Source: Pseudomonadota bacterium
GTDB taxonomy: Bacteria > Pseudomonadota > Gammaproteobacteria > Burkholderiales > Rhodocyclaceae
DNA length: 64,000 bases
Assembly: GCA_029776255.1 (NCBI GenBank)
Contig: JAKOTN010000080.1
Location: 58,586-122,585 of the forward strand
Direction: 5' to 3'
A program made the translations under genes and the position numbers. This document shows, piece by piece, positions 47,117 to 55,846 of the stretch. Numbering within the stretch: the stretch's first letter is position 1; each line of letters opens with the position of its first letter. The notes under the pieces were generated by a model. That model had not been told where the DNA came from and did not search any database. It saw only the letters and a list, made by a program, of their open reading frames with translations.

Positions 47117-47486
47117 ATGAAAGCCAATTTCACGGACTCTTGTTGTCGCCGTTCGCGAGCCAATCGTGTTTTCCTGATGCGCCCTGCCGCTCTAATCGCA
47201 ATCGGAATTTCTTTTGCCGCCCCGACGGCGGCCAATGAGATCGCCGGTTTGGCCCCATACCAACGCCCGGTCGGCGCACCGGCGATTCGAACGGTGGCGC
47301 ATGACGAGGCGTGGCGCGCGCGCGATTCATGGCGTTGCCACTCCGGCACCCGAGAGCTTGAAGTGGCTACACGACCAAGGCGCGTGGTACACGCCCTTCA
47401 ACCGGCCTGGCATGACTGGCTATTACGATATTCGTGGCTGGCACTCATCGCCCACGACGCCGCGAACAGAAAAAAGAACGCCCTGA
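47117..47486 (+). pseudogene. Frameshifted small secreted protein
   Basis: The first frame gives a signal peptide (MRPAALIAIGISFAAPTAANEIAG, ATG at 47117 or 47177), then LAPYQRPVGAPAIRTVAHDEAWRAR. The coding sense then continues in another frame: IHGVATPAPESLKWLHDQG and AWYTPFNRPGMTGYYDIRGWH, to the stop at 47484-47486. The frames meet at a (CG)5 dinucleotide run (47315-47324); one more CG would restore a single frame of about 124 codons. Either a real pseudogene, slippage-controlled expression or a sequencing error. The conserved look of both halves argues that the intact gene is or was functional. Located before the cytochrome gene, likely in its operon. Confidence 0.75.
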
Positions 47487-47571
47487 TTTTCGCGCGCGGT
47501 TGACCAACGCGACCTTGCCGACGCGTTCGCCCCTACGCACATCCCATTCACCGACCACCTGATCGACGAAT

Positions 47572-48402
47572 ATGAAAACCTCGACACTGATGCTTGGCAT
47601 GGCCGTTCTCATCGGCGCGACGGTGGGCGCTGGAATCTGGGTGGCCAACACACTGCCATCTCCCGAACAACGAGAAAAACCCGAGGCCAACTACCAGCAA
47701 GCGGTATACAGCGCCCTGCACTTCAAGCCAGCCATTGAGAGTGCCGACGATGCACAATGCCTGGCGTGCCATAAGGAAATTCTGAACGACAAGCCGCGTG
47801 TCTCCTCACCCGCCGGAGCGCGTGCGGAAAACGCCAAGGCGTGGTACCAGCAATTGACGACCTACTCCGGCGAACAGGACAGTTTTCATCGCCGTCACCT
47901 CAGCACGCCATTCGCCAAGCAGGTGATGAATCTCAAATGCAATTTCTGCCACCAGGGACACGATCCTCGCGACGAGGCACCCGGCACGTCGGCGACCGCG
48001 CCGAAGCAGACCGACACCGCTTTCACGCTGCGCAAACAGGTTAACCCCGAAACCACCTGCCTGAAGTGCCACGGTCAGATGCCATGGCAAAACATGGCCT
48101 TACCGGGACCTTGGATGGAAAGCAAAGAAGCCTTCCAAAACAATTGCCTACTATGTCACGCGACCGTTCGCACGGTGCGTCATCAGGTAAATTATTTGCA
48201 CGCCAACGCGATCGAAGAAGCAGGCAAAACCAGCGGCGACGCTTGTTATGGCTGCCATGGCGGGCGCGCCTGGTATCGCATCGCCTATCCGTACCCACGG
48301 CACGCCTGGCCGGACATGCCCGCGGAAACACCGGACTGGGCAAAAGAACGTGCCATGGAATCCGAAGCGCGCTTCGCCATTCTTCCAACCGGCAAGAAAT
48401 GA
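47572..48402 (+). CDS. Membrane-anchored pentahaem c-type cytochrome
   Basis: A 276-residue protein with an uncleaved-looking N-terminal membrane anchor (MLGMAVLIGATVGAGIWVAN) and five CxxCH haem-binding motifs in the periplasmic part: CLACH, CNFCH, CLKCH, CLLCH and CYGCH. It is not of the NapC/NirT type by sequence pattern. It most likely carries electrons from the quinol pool or another cytochrome to the molybdoenzyme encoded next, replacing the DmsC-type membrane subunit, which is absent. Its stop overlaps the start of the molybdoenzyme gene (ATGA). Confidence 0.92.
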   Translation: MKTSTLMLGMAVLIGATVGAGIWVANTLPSPEQREKPEANYQQAVYSALHFKPAIESADDAQCLACHKEILNDKPRVSSPAGARAENAKAWYQQLTTYSGEQDSFHRRHLSTPFAKQVMNLKCNFCHQGHDPRDEAPGTSATAPKQTDTAFTLRKQVNPETTCLKCHGQMPWQNMALPGPWMESKEAFQNNCLLCHATVRTVRHQVNYLHANAIEEAGKTSGDACYGCHGGRAWYRIAYPYPRHAWPDMPAETPDWAKERAMESEARFAILPTGKK

Positions 48403-51026
48403 CAGGGCCAACGATGGACACGAAAATCGAAACAAGCGCGTCGACCGCCGTGTCGGCCTGGGTCGAAAAGCTGCTCAACCCCGCGCGACGCAGCTTTTTG
48501 AAGACGGCGGCAGCAGGTTCGGCACTCGCCGCCGCTGGCAGCCTGATCGAGTTCGGCGGGGGTAAACAGACAGCAAAAGCTTTCGCCTATGAACCGTACC
48601 TCGGTGACGATCAATTACAGGCCGTCGTCACCTCCTGCGACCACAACTGCGGTTCGCGCCACATGCTGGTGGCGCACAAAAAGGGCGATGTGATCGTTCG
48701 CCTGTCGACCGATGATGGCCGTTATCAGGCGGGCGGCGCCTTCGGCAAGGACACGGTCGACGAACCGCAATTGCGCGCCTGCCTGCGCGGCCGCTCGTAC
48801 CGCTCGCGCCTGTATTCCCCCGAGCGTCTGCTTTATCCGATGATGCGCGTCGGCGAACGCGGTGCCGGAAAATTCAAGCGTGTGACGTGGGACGAAGCAC
48901 TCGACCATGTCGCCAGCAAAATGGTCGAGTTGAAACAAAAGTACGGACCGACCGCCATGCTCGACCAGGCCTACGCCGGCACCTCCTACGGTGTATTGCA
49001 TAAATCGGATCAAATCGAAGGTCTGCTGGCGCGCTTTCTCGGCATGTTCGGCTGCCGGACCAACTCCTGGTCGGTGCCGAGCTATCAGGCGACGACCTTC
49101 TCTTCGCGCACCACCTTCGGCACCATCGAGGATGGAAACGAAGACGATGCTTTCGCCCATTCGAAGCTGATCATCATGTGGGGTTGGAATCCCGCGTATA
49201 CCTTCCATGGCGGTAACACCTTCTACTACATGCGGATGGCCAAGCAGCACGGCTGCAAGTTCGTCGTCGTCGATCCGCAGTACACCGACTCCGCCGCCGC
49301 CTACGACGCATGGTGGATTCCAATCCGACCGAACACCGACACGGCGATGCTCGCCGGCATGGCGCATTACATTTTCACCAACAACCTACAGGACCAGGAG
49401 TTCATCGACGAGAACGTGCAGGGTATGGACGCCGGCACAATGCCCGACGAAGACTGGGCGAAGGACAAGGAAAACTTCAAGGATTACATTCTCGGCAAGT
49501 ACGACGGCACACCGAAAAGCCCGGAATGGGCAGAAAAGATTTGCGGCGTACCGGCGGCCGACATCAGAAAGTTGGCGGATATGTATGCCCGCACCAAGCC
49601 GGCAGCGCTGAAAGCCTCGTGGGCACCTGGCCGCGCGAGTTTCGGCGAACAATACAACCGCATGGCGGCGGCCCTGCAAGCGATGACCGGCAACATCGGC
49701 ATCCTCGGCGGCTGCGCGGAAGGCGTCGGCAAGGGCTGGCACGCGGAAAGCATCGCCTATCCCTACGACGAATTCGCCAATGTCTGGTTTGGCTCGATCA
49801 AATCCGACCGCTGGGCGCACTGCGTGCTCAACTACCCGAACGTGAAACGCGAGGAAATCGGCTGCTGGCCGCGCGATGACGAACTCGACGGCAAGATCCC
49901 CAACATTCGCGGTATCTGGTGGCACGGTTCGGACTGGTTCAACCAGCTCACCAACATCAACAAGGAAATCGAGGCGATCAAGAAACTCGAACTGGTGGTG
50001 TGTGCCGATTCAACGATCACTCCATCCGGCCTGTGGGCCGACGTGCTGCTGCCGATCGCGACCCACTTCGAGCGCCACGACGTCGGCTTGCCCTGGTACA
50101 AAGGGCACTACTACATCCACCGGCCGAAAGTGATCGAACCGATGGGTGAGTCGCGCACCGATCTGCAAGTGTTCACCGAACTGGCCTACCGGATAGAGAA
50201 AATCGACAAATCGGTCGCGAATTTTGGCAAGCGCTACAACCCGAAAGCCGACCGCTCCTATTTCGACAACCCGGACGCCGTCGACGAGGCATATCTGGTG
50301 GACTGGTGGCAAAACAAGGTCCAGGCGCATCAGGGCGTCACCATGCCCTGGGAGGAGTTCAAGCAGCGCGGCGTCTACAAATTCGTTTTTGACAAACCGC
50401 TGGTCGCCTTCAGGGAGCAGATCGAGGATGGCGAGGACTTCGACACGCCATCAGGGCGAATTGAAATCCTGTCCACCACCCTGGCGCGGATCACCGACTG
50501 GACCAAGACCCAGTATGGCTACCCGATCCCCTATATTCCGAAGTGGATCGAGCCTTTCGAATCGCTCAATCACCCGACACTGACCAAAGACTACCCGTTC
50601 CACATGATCACGCCGCACCCGCGCTGGCGCACCCATTCAATCTTCAACAACATCCCCTGGCTGCGCGAAACCTATCAGCAGGAAATCACCCTTGCCGCCA
50701 GCGATGCCAAAAAACTGGGCGTCCAAACCGGCGACACGGTGGAAGTGTGGAATGCCCGTGGCAAAGTCGTCGTACCGGCTTATGTCACCGAGCGCTGCAT
50801 GCCGGGCGTGGTGGTACTGCATGAAGGCGCCTGGATGGACCTCGACAAGCAAGGCGTCGACCGCGCCGGCAACCCCGACTTCCTGACGCTGGACAACCCC
50901 AGTCCGGCGGGCGCTTTCGCTTACAACACCCTCCTGGTCAACGTGCGAAAAACCGTCCTGAGCCACCGACCGGGCTGGGACGTGCAGGCGACCGCCCGTT
51001 CCTACATTTTCCGGCGCGACGCGTGA
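48399..51026 (+). CDS. DMSO-reductase-family molybdopterin oxidoreductase, catalytic subunit
   Basis: An 875-residue Tat-exported enzyme: twin-arginine motif NPARRSFLKTAAAG at residues 30-36. The ATG at 48399 overlaps the cytochrome stop; 48414 is an alternative. The [4Fe-4S] site reads SCDHNCGSRH...RACLRGRS (Cys80, Cys84, His88, Cys128), so the third usual Cys is His. By hand alignment to DmsA, PSYQA supplies Ser at the Mo-ligand position, as in DMSO reductases. Further pattern: RLLYPMMRVGERGAGKFKRVTWDEAL, HSKLIIMWGWNPA, PIRPNTDTAMLAGMAHYI and, at the C-terminus, a molybdopterin-dinucleotide-binding domain. Substrate unknown; S- or N-oxides are most likely. Works with the ferredoxin and cytochrome neighbours. 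Confidence 0.92.
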   Translation: MTGPTMDTKIETSASTAVSAWVEKLLNPARRSFLKTAAAGSALAAAGSLIEFGGGKQTAKAFAYEPYLGDDQLQAVVTSCDHNCGSRHMLVAHKKGDVIVRLSTDDGRYQAGGAFGKDTVDEPQLRACLRGRSYRSRLYSPERLLYPMMRVGERGAGKFKRVTWDEALDHVASKMVELKQKYGPTAMLDQAYAGTSYGVLHKSDQIEGLLARFLGMFGCRTNSWSVPSYQATTFSSRTTFGTIEDGNEDDAFAHSKLIIMWGWNPAYTFHGGNTFYYMRMAKQHGCKFVVVDPQYTDSAAAYDAWWIPIRPNTDTAMLAGMAHYIFTNNLQDQEFIDENVQGMDAGTMPDEDWAKDKENFKDYILGKYDGTPKSPEWAEKICGVPAADIRKLADMYARTKPAALKASWAPGRASFGEQYNRMAAALQAMTGNIGILGGCAEGVGKGWHAESIAYPYDEFANVWFGSIKSDRWAHCVLNYPNVKREEIGCWPRDDELDGKIPNIRGIWWHGSDWFNQLTNINKEIEAIKKLELVVCADSTITPSGLWADVLLPIATHFERHDVGLPWYKGHYYIHRPKVIEPMGESRTDLQVFTELAYRIEKIDKSVANFGKRYNPKADRSYFDNPDAVDEAYLVDWWQNKVQAHQGVTMPWEEFKQRGVYKFVFDKPLVAFREQIEDGEDFDTPSGRIEILSTTLARITDWTKTQYGYPIPYIPKWIEPFESLNHPTLTKDYPFHMITPHPRWRTHSIFNNIPWLRETYQQEITLAASDAKKLGVQTGDTVEVWNARGKVVVPAYVTERCMPGVVVLHEGAWMDLDKQGVDRAGNPDFLTLDNPSPAGAFAYNTLLVNVRKTVLSHRPGWDVQATARSYIFRRDA

Positions 51027-51035
51027 GGTCCGACC

Positions 51036-51704
51036 ATGGCGAACAAGCTCGACAAAGAACACGTCACGCAGGCACTTGAGCGAAAAGTGGCGCAAACCTA
51101 TCACCCCGTGGAGCCGGCGATGCAACTGGGTTTCGTGCACAACAACGTCGACTGCATCGGCTGCCGGGCCTGCGAGATCGCCTGCAAGGACAAGAACGGC
51201 CTGCCGCCCGGGCCGCGCTTCCGCCGCGTCATGTACATAGAGGGCGGCAGTTATCCCGAGGTGTATGCCTACAAAATCAACATGTCGTGCAATCACTGCG
51301 CCGAACCGGCATGTTTGCCGACCTGCCCCACCGGCGCGATCTGGAAACGCGAAGCCGACGGCATCGTCGACATCGACTCGACGCTGTGCATCGGCTGCCG
51401 CCGTTGCGAAGCCGCCTGCCCCTACGGCGCGCCGCAGTGGGACCCGCGGGAACAGGTGATCAAAAAGTGCAATCTCTGCGTGGATGAAATCGACGCCGGC
51501 CGCAAGCCATACTGCGTGATGGCCTGCATGATGCGCGTGCTCGATGTCGGACCGATCACCGAGATTTGGGAAGGAAAACACGACACCAAGGCCGTTGCTT
51601 CGCACGAAAAAGTGGTCAAACAGGTCAAGAACATGGCCAACCCAGCGCTGACCACACCGTCGATCGCCTTTGTGCCGCACAGCAAGGGCAAGGTCGAAAG
51701 TTGA
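51036..51704 (+). CDS. Four-cluster ferredoxin subunit (DmsB type)
   Basis: A 222-residue electron-transfer subunit with four Cys groups for [4Fe-4S] clusters: CIGCRACEIACK, CNHCAEPACLPTCP, CIGCRRCEAACP and CNLCVDEIDAGRKPYCVMAC. The arrangement matches DmsB/PsrB-like partners of molybdoenzymes. No signal peptide; such subunits are exported with the Tat-signal-bearing catalytic subunit. It begins 9 bp after the molybdoenzyme stop. Confidence 0.94.
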   Translation: MANKLDKEHVTQALERKVAQTYHPVEPAMQLGFVHNNVDCIGCRACEIACKDKNGLPPGPRFRRVMYIEGGSYPEVYAYKINMSCNHCAEPACLPTCPTGAIWKREADGIVDIDSTLCIGCRRCEAACPYGAPQWDPREQVIKKCNLCVDEIDAGRKPYCVMACMMRVLDVGPITEIWEGKHDTKAVASHEKVVKQVKNMANPALTTPSIAFVPHSKGKVES

Positions 51705-52444
51705 ACACCTCCCTGCCCGAAGCGCTTGCGGAAGGACTCGCGGAAGACGCCGAAACACTGGCGCTTCTGCAAGATCGGGAACTAAACGCCGAAACCCTGT
51801 CCTGCCTTCGCCACCTCGCCTTCCCCGGCAATCTCGCCTTGCAAGCCGATGGCGAAGCGGTCAAGGCACACCAATTGATGACCACCGCCATGGCTACCCT
51901 CCCCGCCAAATTCGATCAAGCAACACTCGACGAATTGGCGGCCGATTTTGCCGCGATCCATCTCAACGGCGGTTACGGCGCCTCACCAAGCGAGTCGGTT
52001 TGGCTCTCCGACGATCATCTTATCTGCCAGGAGTCGATGTTCGCGCTGCGGCGCATTTACGCCGCCAAGGGCCTCGCGGCCCCCGACTGGCGACTTCGCC
52101 CGGACGATCATCTGGTCTACCAATTGCAATTCGTCGGCCACTGTCTGCGTACCGGCCGCTCCGATGACGACTGGCGAGCGCTGGCGGTCTTTCTCGACGA
52201 ACATCCGCTGCGTTGGCTGGGGGATTTCGCACAGCGTGTTGCCCACCGTTGCGACACCGCGTTTTACGCGGCGCTGAGCCTGCTTACCGCCGCCTGGGTC
52301 GAGCAATTGCGCAATGTTCTTGCCGCGTTGCTCGAAGAAGCGAGACCAAGCCGTGAAACAATCGAAGCCCGAATGCAACGCACCCCGAAACCTGCGGACA
52401 GCGTTCCCCTGGCTTTCGTGCCTGGAATGGGACCAACCCTATAG
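51701..52444 (+). CDS. TorD/DmsD-family molybdoenzyme chaperone
   Basis: A 247-residue all-helical cytoplasmic protein. The start is a TTG (51701) that overlaps the ferredoxin stop as TTGA; no ATG is near, and AAGG lies upstream. Family pattern: LDELAADFAAIHLNGGYGASPSESVWLSDDHLICQESMFALRRIYAAKGLAAPDWRLRPDDHLVYQLQF, where E-S-V and the W-R-x-x-D-D-H motif are TorD hallmarks. It should bind the Tat signal of the molybdoenzyme and assist cofactor loading. Last gene of the operon. Confidence 0.88.
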   Translation: MNTSLPEALAEGLAEDAETLALLQDRELNAETLSCLRHLAFPGNLALQADGEAVKAHQLMTTAMATLPAKFDQATLDELAADFAAIHLNGGYGASPSESVWLSDDHLICQESMFALRRIYAAKGLAAPDWRLRPDDHLVYQLQFVGHCLRTGRSDDDWRALAVFLDEHPLRWLGDFAQRVAHRCDTAFYAALSLLTAAWVEQLRNVLAALLEEARPSRETIEARMQRTPKPADSVPLAFVPGMGPTL

Positions 52445-52541
52445 AGGACCGCCCCCATAGACCCGCGCCCACGGGCCTACAGGCAATAAAGCGTTCTCTA
52501 CAACAACTCGTCCCGACGACAGGAAAACAGGACTTTCTCCT

Positions 52542-52570
52542 TTGACGGCGCTGTACGGCTTGGATATAAT
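52542..52570 (+). promoter_or_regulatory. Sigma-70 promoter of tRNA-Phe
   Basis: TTGACG, a 17-bp spacer and a perfect TATAAT, ending 12 bp before the mature tRNA start. Confidence 0.88.
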
Positions 52571-52582
52571 CCGCACCTCGTT

Positions 52583-53010
<428 letters not shown>

Positions 53011-53137
53011 AGCCGCTTTTCGCCTGTTGACATTGTAATTTTATGATGTTACCGTGCGCGTAAATTTACGATGCGTAAATTTATGTGCACCCGGATTCTA
53101 GTGGGTTAGACCTAACAAGGCAAAAAGGTTTATGGAA

Positions 53138-53665
53138 CTATCGAAACTCGCTCGGCTTCCATCCAGTCGCCAATTTATTGGCCCACTGGCTTTCGAACGT
53201 TTGCCGCGCGTTTTCTGCTTGGTTCCTGCACTCCAGTTCTTTCAGTGCGGTAGTAGGTCTTACGCACTCTTGCGACGGGCTGTAGAAGCGCGCCCAGTAC
53301 TGTTCCTTGATGCTGACGTTCGTGTTCGGTTGCTGCGCGGGAATCATCTGCTGCTGAACGGGCGCCGGTCTGTCCCGGTTGGCGCGTTCAAGTGGCGCGC
53401 TAGCAATAGGCGGCTGGAAAGGACTGGTTACCGCTCGGTTAGGCTGGAACCATCTGAATGCGATAACCGCCAAGACTACGGCAACGACGACAGTCCAGAC
53501 AGGAACGTAGCGGCTCCCTGTGTTCGTCTTCACTCGCTGCTTAAGGGTCACCCCCTCCCATCCTTCTCTCGCGGATCTGAATCGACTTCTTATGTCGTTC
53601 AGACGCCTTTCCTTTTTGTGCTCGGGTAGTTGATATGAATGGTATTCACGTTCGTCTAGCGCCAT
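53138..53665 (-). CDS. Phage single-span membrane protein, unknown
   Basis: A 175-residue protein; the ATG MALDEREYHSYQLPEHKKERR has a strong GGAGG site. A basic cytoplasmic N-terminus (KERRLNDIRSRFRSAREG) precedes one membrane span (VWTVVVAVVLAVIAFRWF), then a Pro/Gln-rich outer part and a C-terminal segment with two Cys (QECVRP, LECRNQ). I recognise no family. It lies between the regulator and the origin region; possible roles are superinfection control or morphogenesis. Confidence 0.65.
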   Translation of the reverse strand: MALDEREYHSYQLPEHKKERRLNDIRSRFRSAREGWEGVTLKQRVKTNTGSRYVPVWTVVVAVVLAVIAFRWFQPNRAVTSPFQPPIASAPLERANRDRPAPVQQQMIPAQQPNTNVSIKEQYWARFYSPSQECVRPTTALKELECRNQAENARQTFESQWANKLATGWKPSEFR

Positions 53666-53792
53666 TCGCCCTGCCTCCGTTGACGGTGGGTCGAAAAAAA
53701 TGAGCGTCCAGAATAACCCCAACCGCGATTCAGGCAAATGCCGCAGCTGTAGCAACAGTGAAGAATTGCGGGATTTCCCGACGATTGGTCAT
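53646..53792 (-). pseudogene. Tiny membrane ORF interrupted by in-frame TGA
   Basis: A strong GGAGG precedes ATG (53792). The frame reads MTNRREIPQFFTVATAAAFA, then TGA (53732-53730), and continues without change of frame IAVGVILDAHFFRPTVNGG to a stop overlapping the next gene. The stop falls inside what would be one hydrophobic span. It may be a dead gene, a 20-residue peptide, or a Trp codon changed by mutation or sequencing error. Confidence 0.45.
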
Positions 53793-53875
53793 TGTTCGCG
53801 CCTCCGTTTCAATGTTTGCCAAGACGAAGAGATGGACTGTTGTTTTTTTCAGCTTTGTAATTCTGGCAGTCGCGT

Positions 53876-53945
53876 GGACACCATAACCGGCGCACTCCCC
53901 GCCCGCAGCGAAGCGAGGACGGAGAGCGCGCCGGTTATGGTGTCC
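53876..53945. other. Long hairpin in the phage intergenic region, candidate origin or packaging signal
   Basis: Perfect 18-bp arms GGACACCATAACCGGCGC and its complement around a 34-nt loop with smaller stems. It sits between the divergent minus- and plus-strand phage genes, just before rep, where filamentous phages keep their replication origins and packaging hairpin. Confidence 0.65.
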
Positions 53946-53998
53946 GCTCTTGCGGCAAATTCGTTCCGTTTTTTCACCCTGTCCGACACCGGTATTTT

Positions 53999-54028
53999 TC
54001 ATCAGCGGCGGTGTAGCACCGCTGATGA
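53999..54028. other. Second hairpin directly upstream of phage rep
   Basis: TCATCAGCGG and CCGCTGATGA form a 10-bp perfect stem around a 10-nt loop that can add 2 bp with a CGG bulge. It ends 36 bp before the rep ATG and may be part of the origin or a control element for Rep synthesis. Confidence 0.55.
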
Positions 54029-54063
54029 GTCCGGTCTACCAGACTACGTTGATTGGAATCCCG

Positions 54064-55314
54064 ATGGCGATCGACACCGTAAAACTCCGGTCCCCGTCCA
54101 TTGACGAAGGCACAGCGTCTTTCCTCGAAAGACAGTGCATCTTGAAGCAAGGCGTCGAACTGTCGTCTGGTGAAATCCTTTATGAAATCACGACAGGCAG
54201 TCTTGAAGGCTCGTGGGATTCCCGGATTGCCTTCAAGGTGCATCGTGAAGATTGGGTAACGGATTGCAACGGAAAGCTCCAGCAAGTGCCGTGTAAACCG
54301 TTCGTTGTTGTCGAGGCTTCGTATCACAAGTTCTTCCACGGCCAGAACATTTATGGGAACCCGACAGGGTTCCAAGAACTATCGAGACTGTTCATTAACC
54401 TCGTCGGTGAAATGCTTGCCGACGACAGTTATTCAGCTATTGAAAAAGCAAATTTGCTACCCGATCCAGCGAAGTGGGAAGTGCGCCGCGTCGATTGGGC
54501 CGAAATGTTTCGACTTTCGCCCGAAGCTCAAAAAGAGTTCTTCCGCGCTCTCAAGAATTGCAAATTCCCGCGTCGTGCACTCAAAGAAGCGAAATATGAC
54601 ACAGCAGTACATTTCCCCGGCAAGTTCACAACGCTCCGAATCTACGGAAAGGGCGCGGAATTTAAAGAGCATGACTTTGGAAGGCTGCGGCATTCACTCG
54701 TTGCTTACGCCATGCGACAAAACGGCGATATCGATTATGACCAAGAATTCGGCCAGCGCGTCTATGGTTGGGTCGAGAAGAAATCAAACGCGCTTCAGCG
54801 CCTTGCCAATAATCGTCTGCGGGCGGAAGTCCAGATAAATGCGGACAAACTCCATCACGACTTCGACGGGCGCTATCCGCTCGTTTCTGAAATCGACGAC
54901 GACTATCTAATCAACATATTTAACGATCAAATGTTTAAACTTCTGCGCGAAGGGAGATCGGCCATGGAAACCGTGAGAACGTGTAATCAGGTATGGGCGC
55001 GGCTTGATGCCGTGTATGGCGACAAGACAGCAAAAAGCCTTCATTCGTTCTGGGTGACTTTGGCGGGACAGGGCGAAGAAGTTGTCCGCGAACGTTTCTC
55101 GAAAAGCCAGTTTTATGCAAATCGAAAAAAACTCGTTGACGCAGGTGTGAGCTGGTTGTCCTCCGATGTGTTCATCGTTCCGCAGGAAACGGCCTTGCCA
55201 TTGGACTTCAAGCCGTTGTCCGCAGATCCCCGCCGCTGCGTCGGCAAAGTTTCTGCAAATTCGATTTTCAATTTCTGCCCGGTCGAGCAATACGGGCTTC
55301 GCAAAGCTGCTTAA
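54064..55314 (+). CDS. Phage replication initiation protein (gpII/X type)
   Basis: A 416-residue protein starting MAIDTVKLRSPSIDEGTASFLERQC. It fits the phage/plasmid replication protein II/X family that nicks the plus-strand origin for rolling-circle replication. Visible landmarks: VVVEASYHKFFHGQNIYGNPTGFQELSRLFINLV, WEVRRVDWAEMF, KFTTLRIYGKGAEFKEHDFGRLR and LRAEVQINADKL, plus Tyr residues in the central part. An upstream in-frame TTG/ATG would include the hairpin region and is unlikely. Plus-strand genes follow with short gaps, suggesting one long transcript. Confidence 0.82.
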   Translation: MAIDTVKLRSPSIDEGTASFLERQCILKQGVELSSGEILYEITTGSLEGSWDSRIAFKVHREDWVTDCNGKLQQVPCKPFVVVEASYHKFFHGQNIYGNPTGFQELSRLFINLVGEMLADDSYSAIEKANLLPDPAKWEVRRVDWAEMFRLSPEAQKEFFRALKNCKFPRRALKEAKYDTAVHFPGKFTTLRIYGKGAEFKEHDFGRLRHSLVAYAMRQNGDIDYDQEFGQRVYGWVEKKSNALQRLANNRLRAEVQINADKLHHDFDGRYPLVSEIDDDYLINIFNDQMFKLLREGRSAMETVRTCNQVWARLDAVYGDKTAKSLHSFWVTLAGQGEEVVRERFSKSQFYANRKKLVDAGVSWLSSDVFIVPQETALPLDFKPLSADPRRCVGKVSANSIFNFCPVEQYGLRKAA

Positions 55315-55334
55315 TTTTCTGAAGAGGTGCTGCC

Positions 55335-55679
55335 ATGTCTATTGCTGAGAGCAAGTTGGAAACACAAGGGAAAACGATGTCTGTCAAGCCGGGTCAGTTG
55401 TATGTTTCCGGAAAGATTAACCAGATCGACAAGTTTCACAACCGTAACAAAGAGACTCGCTATCGCAATCGGGTCCTGATGAAAGACAACTCGGACGACT
55501 TTGGTTATCCGATGCCCGTTGACGTGGTGGCGGAGCAACCGCTTGGCAAGCCAGGCGAATTGTGGGAAGGCGTCGTGATCATTCGCACGTTCCGGGGTGA
55601 TTACGAGACTCGACCAGATGAAAACGGCGAGGTCAAGAAGATCAAGCAAGTTCGGCTGGATTGCTACTTCACCGAATAG
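55335..55679 (+). CDS. Phage single-stranded DNA-binding protein (gpV-like)
   Basis: A 114-residue protein with a compact beta-rich core (KPGQLYVSGKINQIDKFHN, RYRNRVLMKDNSDDFGYPMPVDVVAEQP, GKPGELWEGVVIIRTFRGDYETRPDENGEVKKIKQVRLDCYF). Size, position between rep and the small coat genes, and the OB-like pattern fit the gpV class that coats new single strands. RBS GAAGAGG precedes an ATG 20 bp after rep. Confidence 0.75.
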   Translation: MSIAESKLETQGKTMSVKPGQLYVSGKINQIDKFHNRNKETRYRNRVLMKDNSDDFGYPMPVDVVAEQPLGKPGELWEGVVIIRTFRGDYETRPDENGEVKKIKQVRLDCYFTE

Positions 55680-55700
55680 TTTCGCATGCGAAACATTTTT
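55679..55700 (+). terminator. Palindrome with T tract after the ssDNA-binding gene
   Basis: GTTTCGCATGCGAAAC, a perfect 16-nt palindrome sharing a base with the stop codon, followed by ATTTTTAAT. It would act as a modest terminator or mRNA-processing barrier between early and structural genes. Confidence 0.6.
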
Positions 55701-55720
55701 AATCGTGTAAGGGGTTGAAC

Positions 55721-55846
55721 GTGTGCATGTCGGCGCTACGGCGTTTCATTGGTGTTTCTGGTAATTGGGTTATTGCTTCGGCAATCGGTGTCTCGATCTA
55801 TTGGGGCGCGGCATTCGCTACAGCGTGGCTCGGTGGTGCGTTCTGA
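55721..55846 (+). CDS. Small phage membrane protein (41 residues)
   Basis: GTG start with AAGGGG seven bases upstream; an ATG six bases later is possible. The peptide is one hydrophobic span: GVSGNWVIASAIGVSIYWGAAFATAWLGGAF. Size and place fit a tip protein such as gpVII or gpIX of filamentous phages. The stop TGA overlaps the next ATG, so translation is coupled. Confidence 0.65.
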   Translation: MCMSALRRFIGVSGNWVIASAIGVSIYWGAAFATAWLGGAF

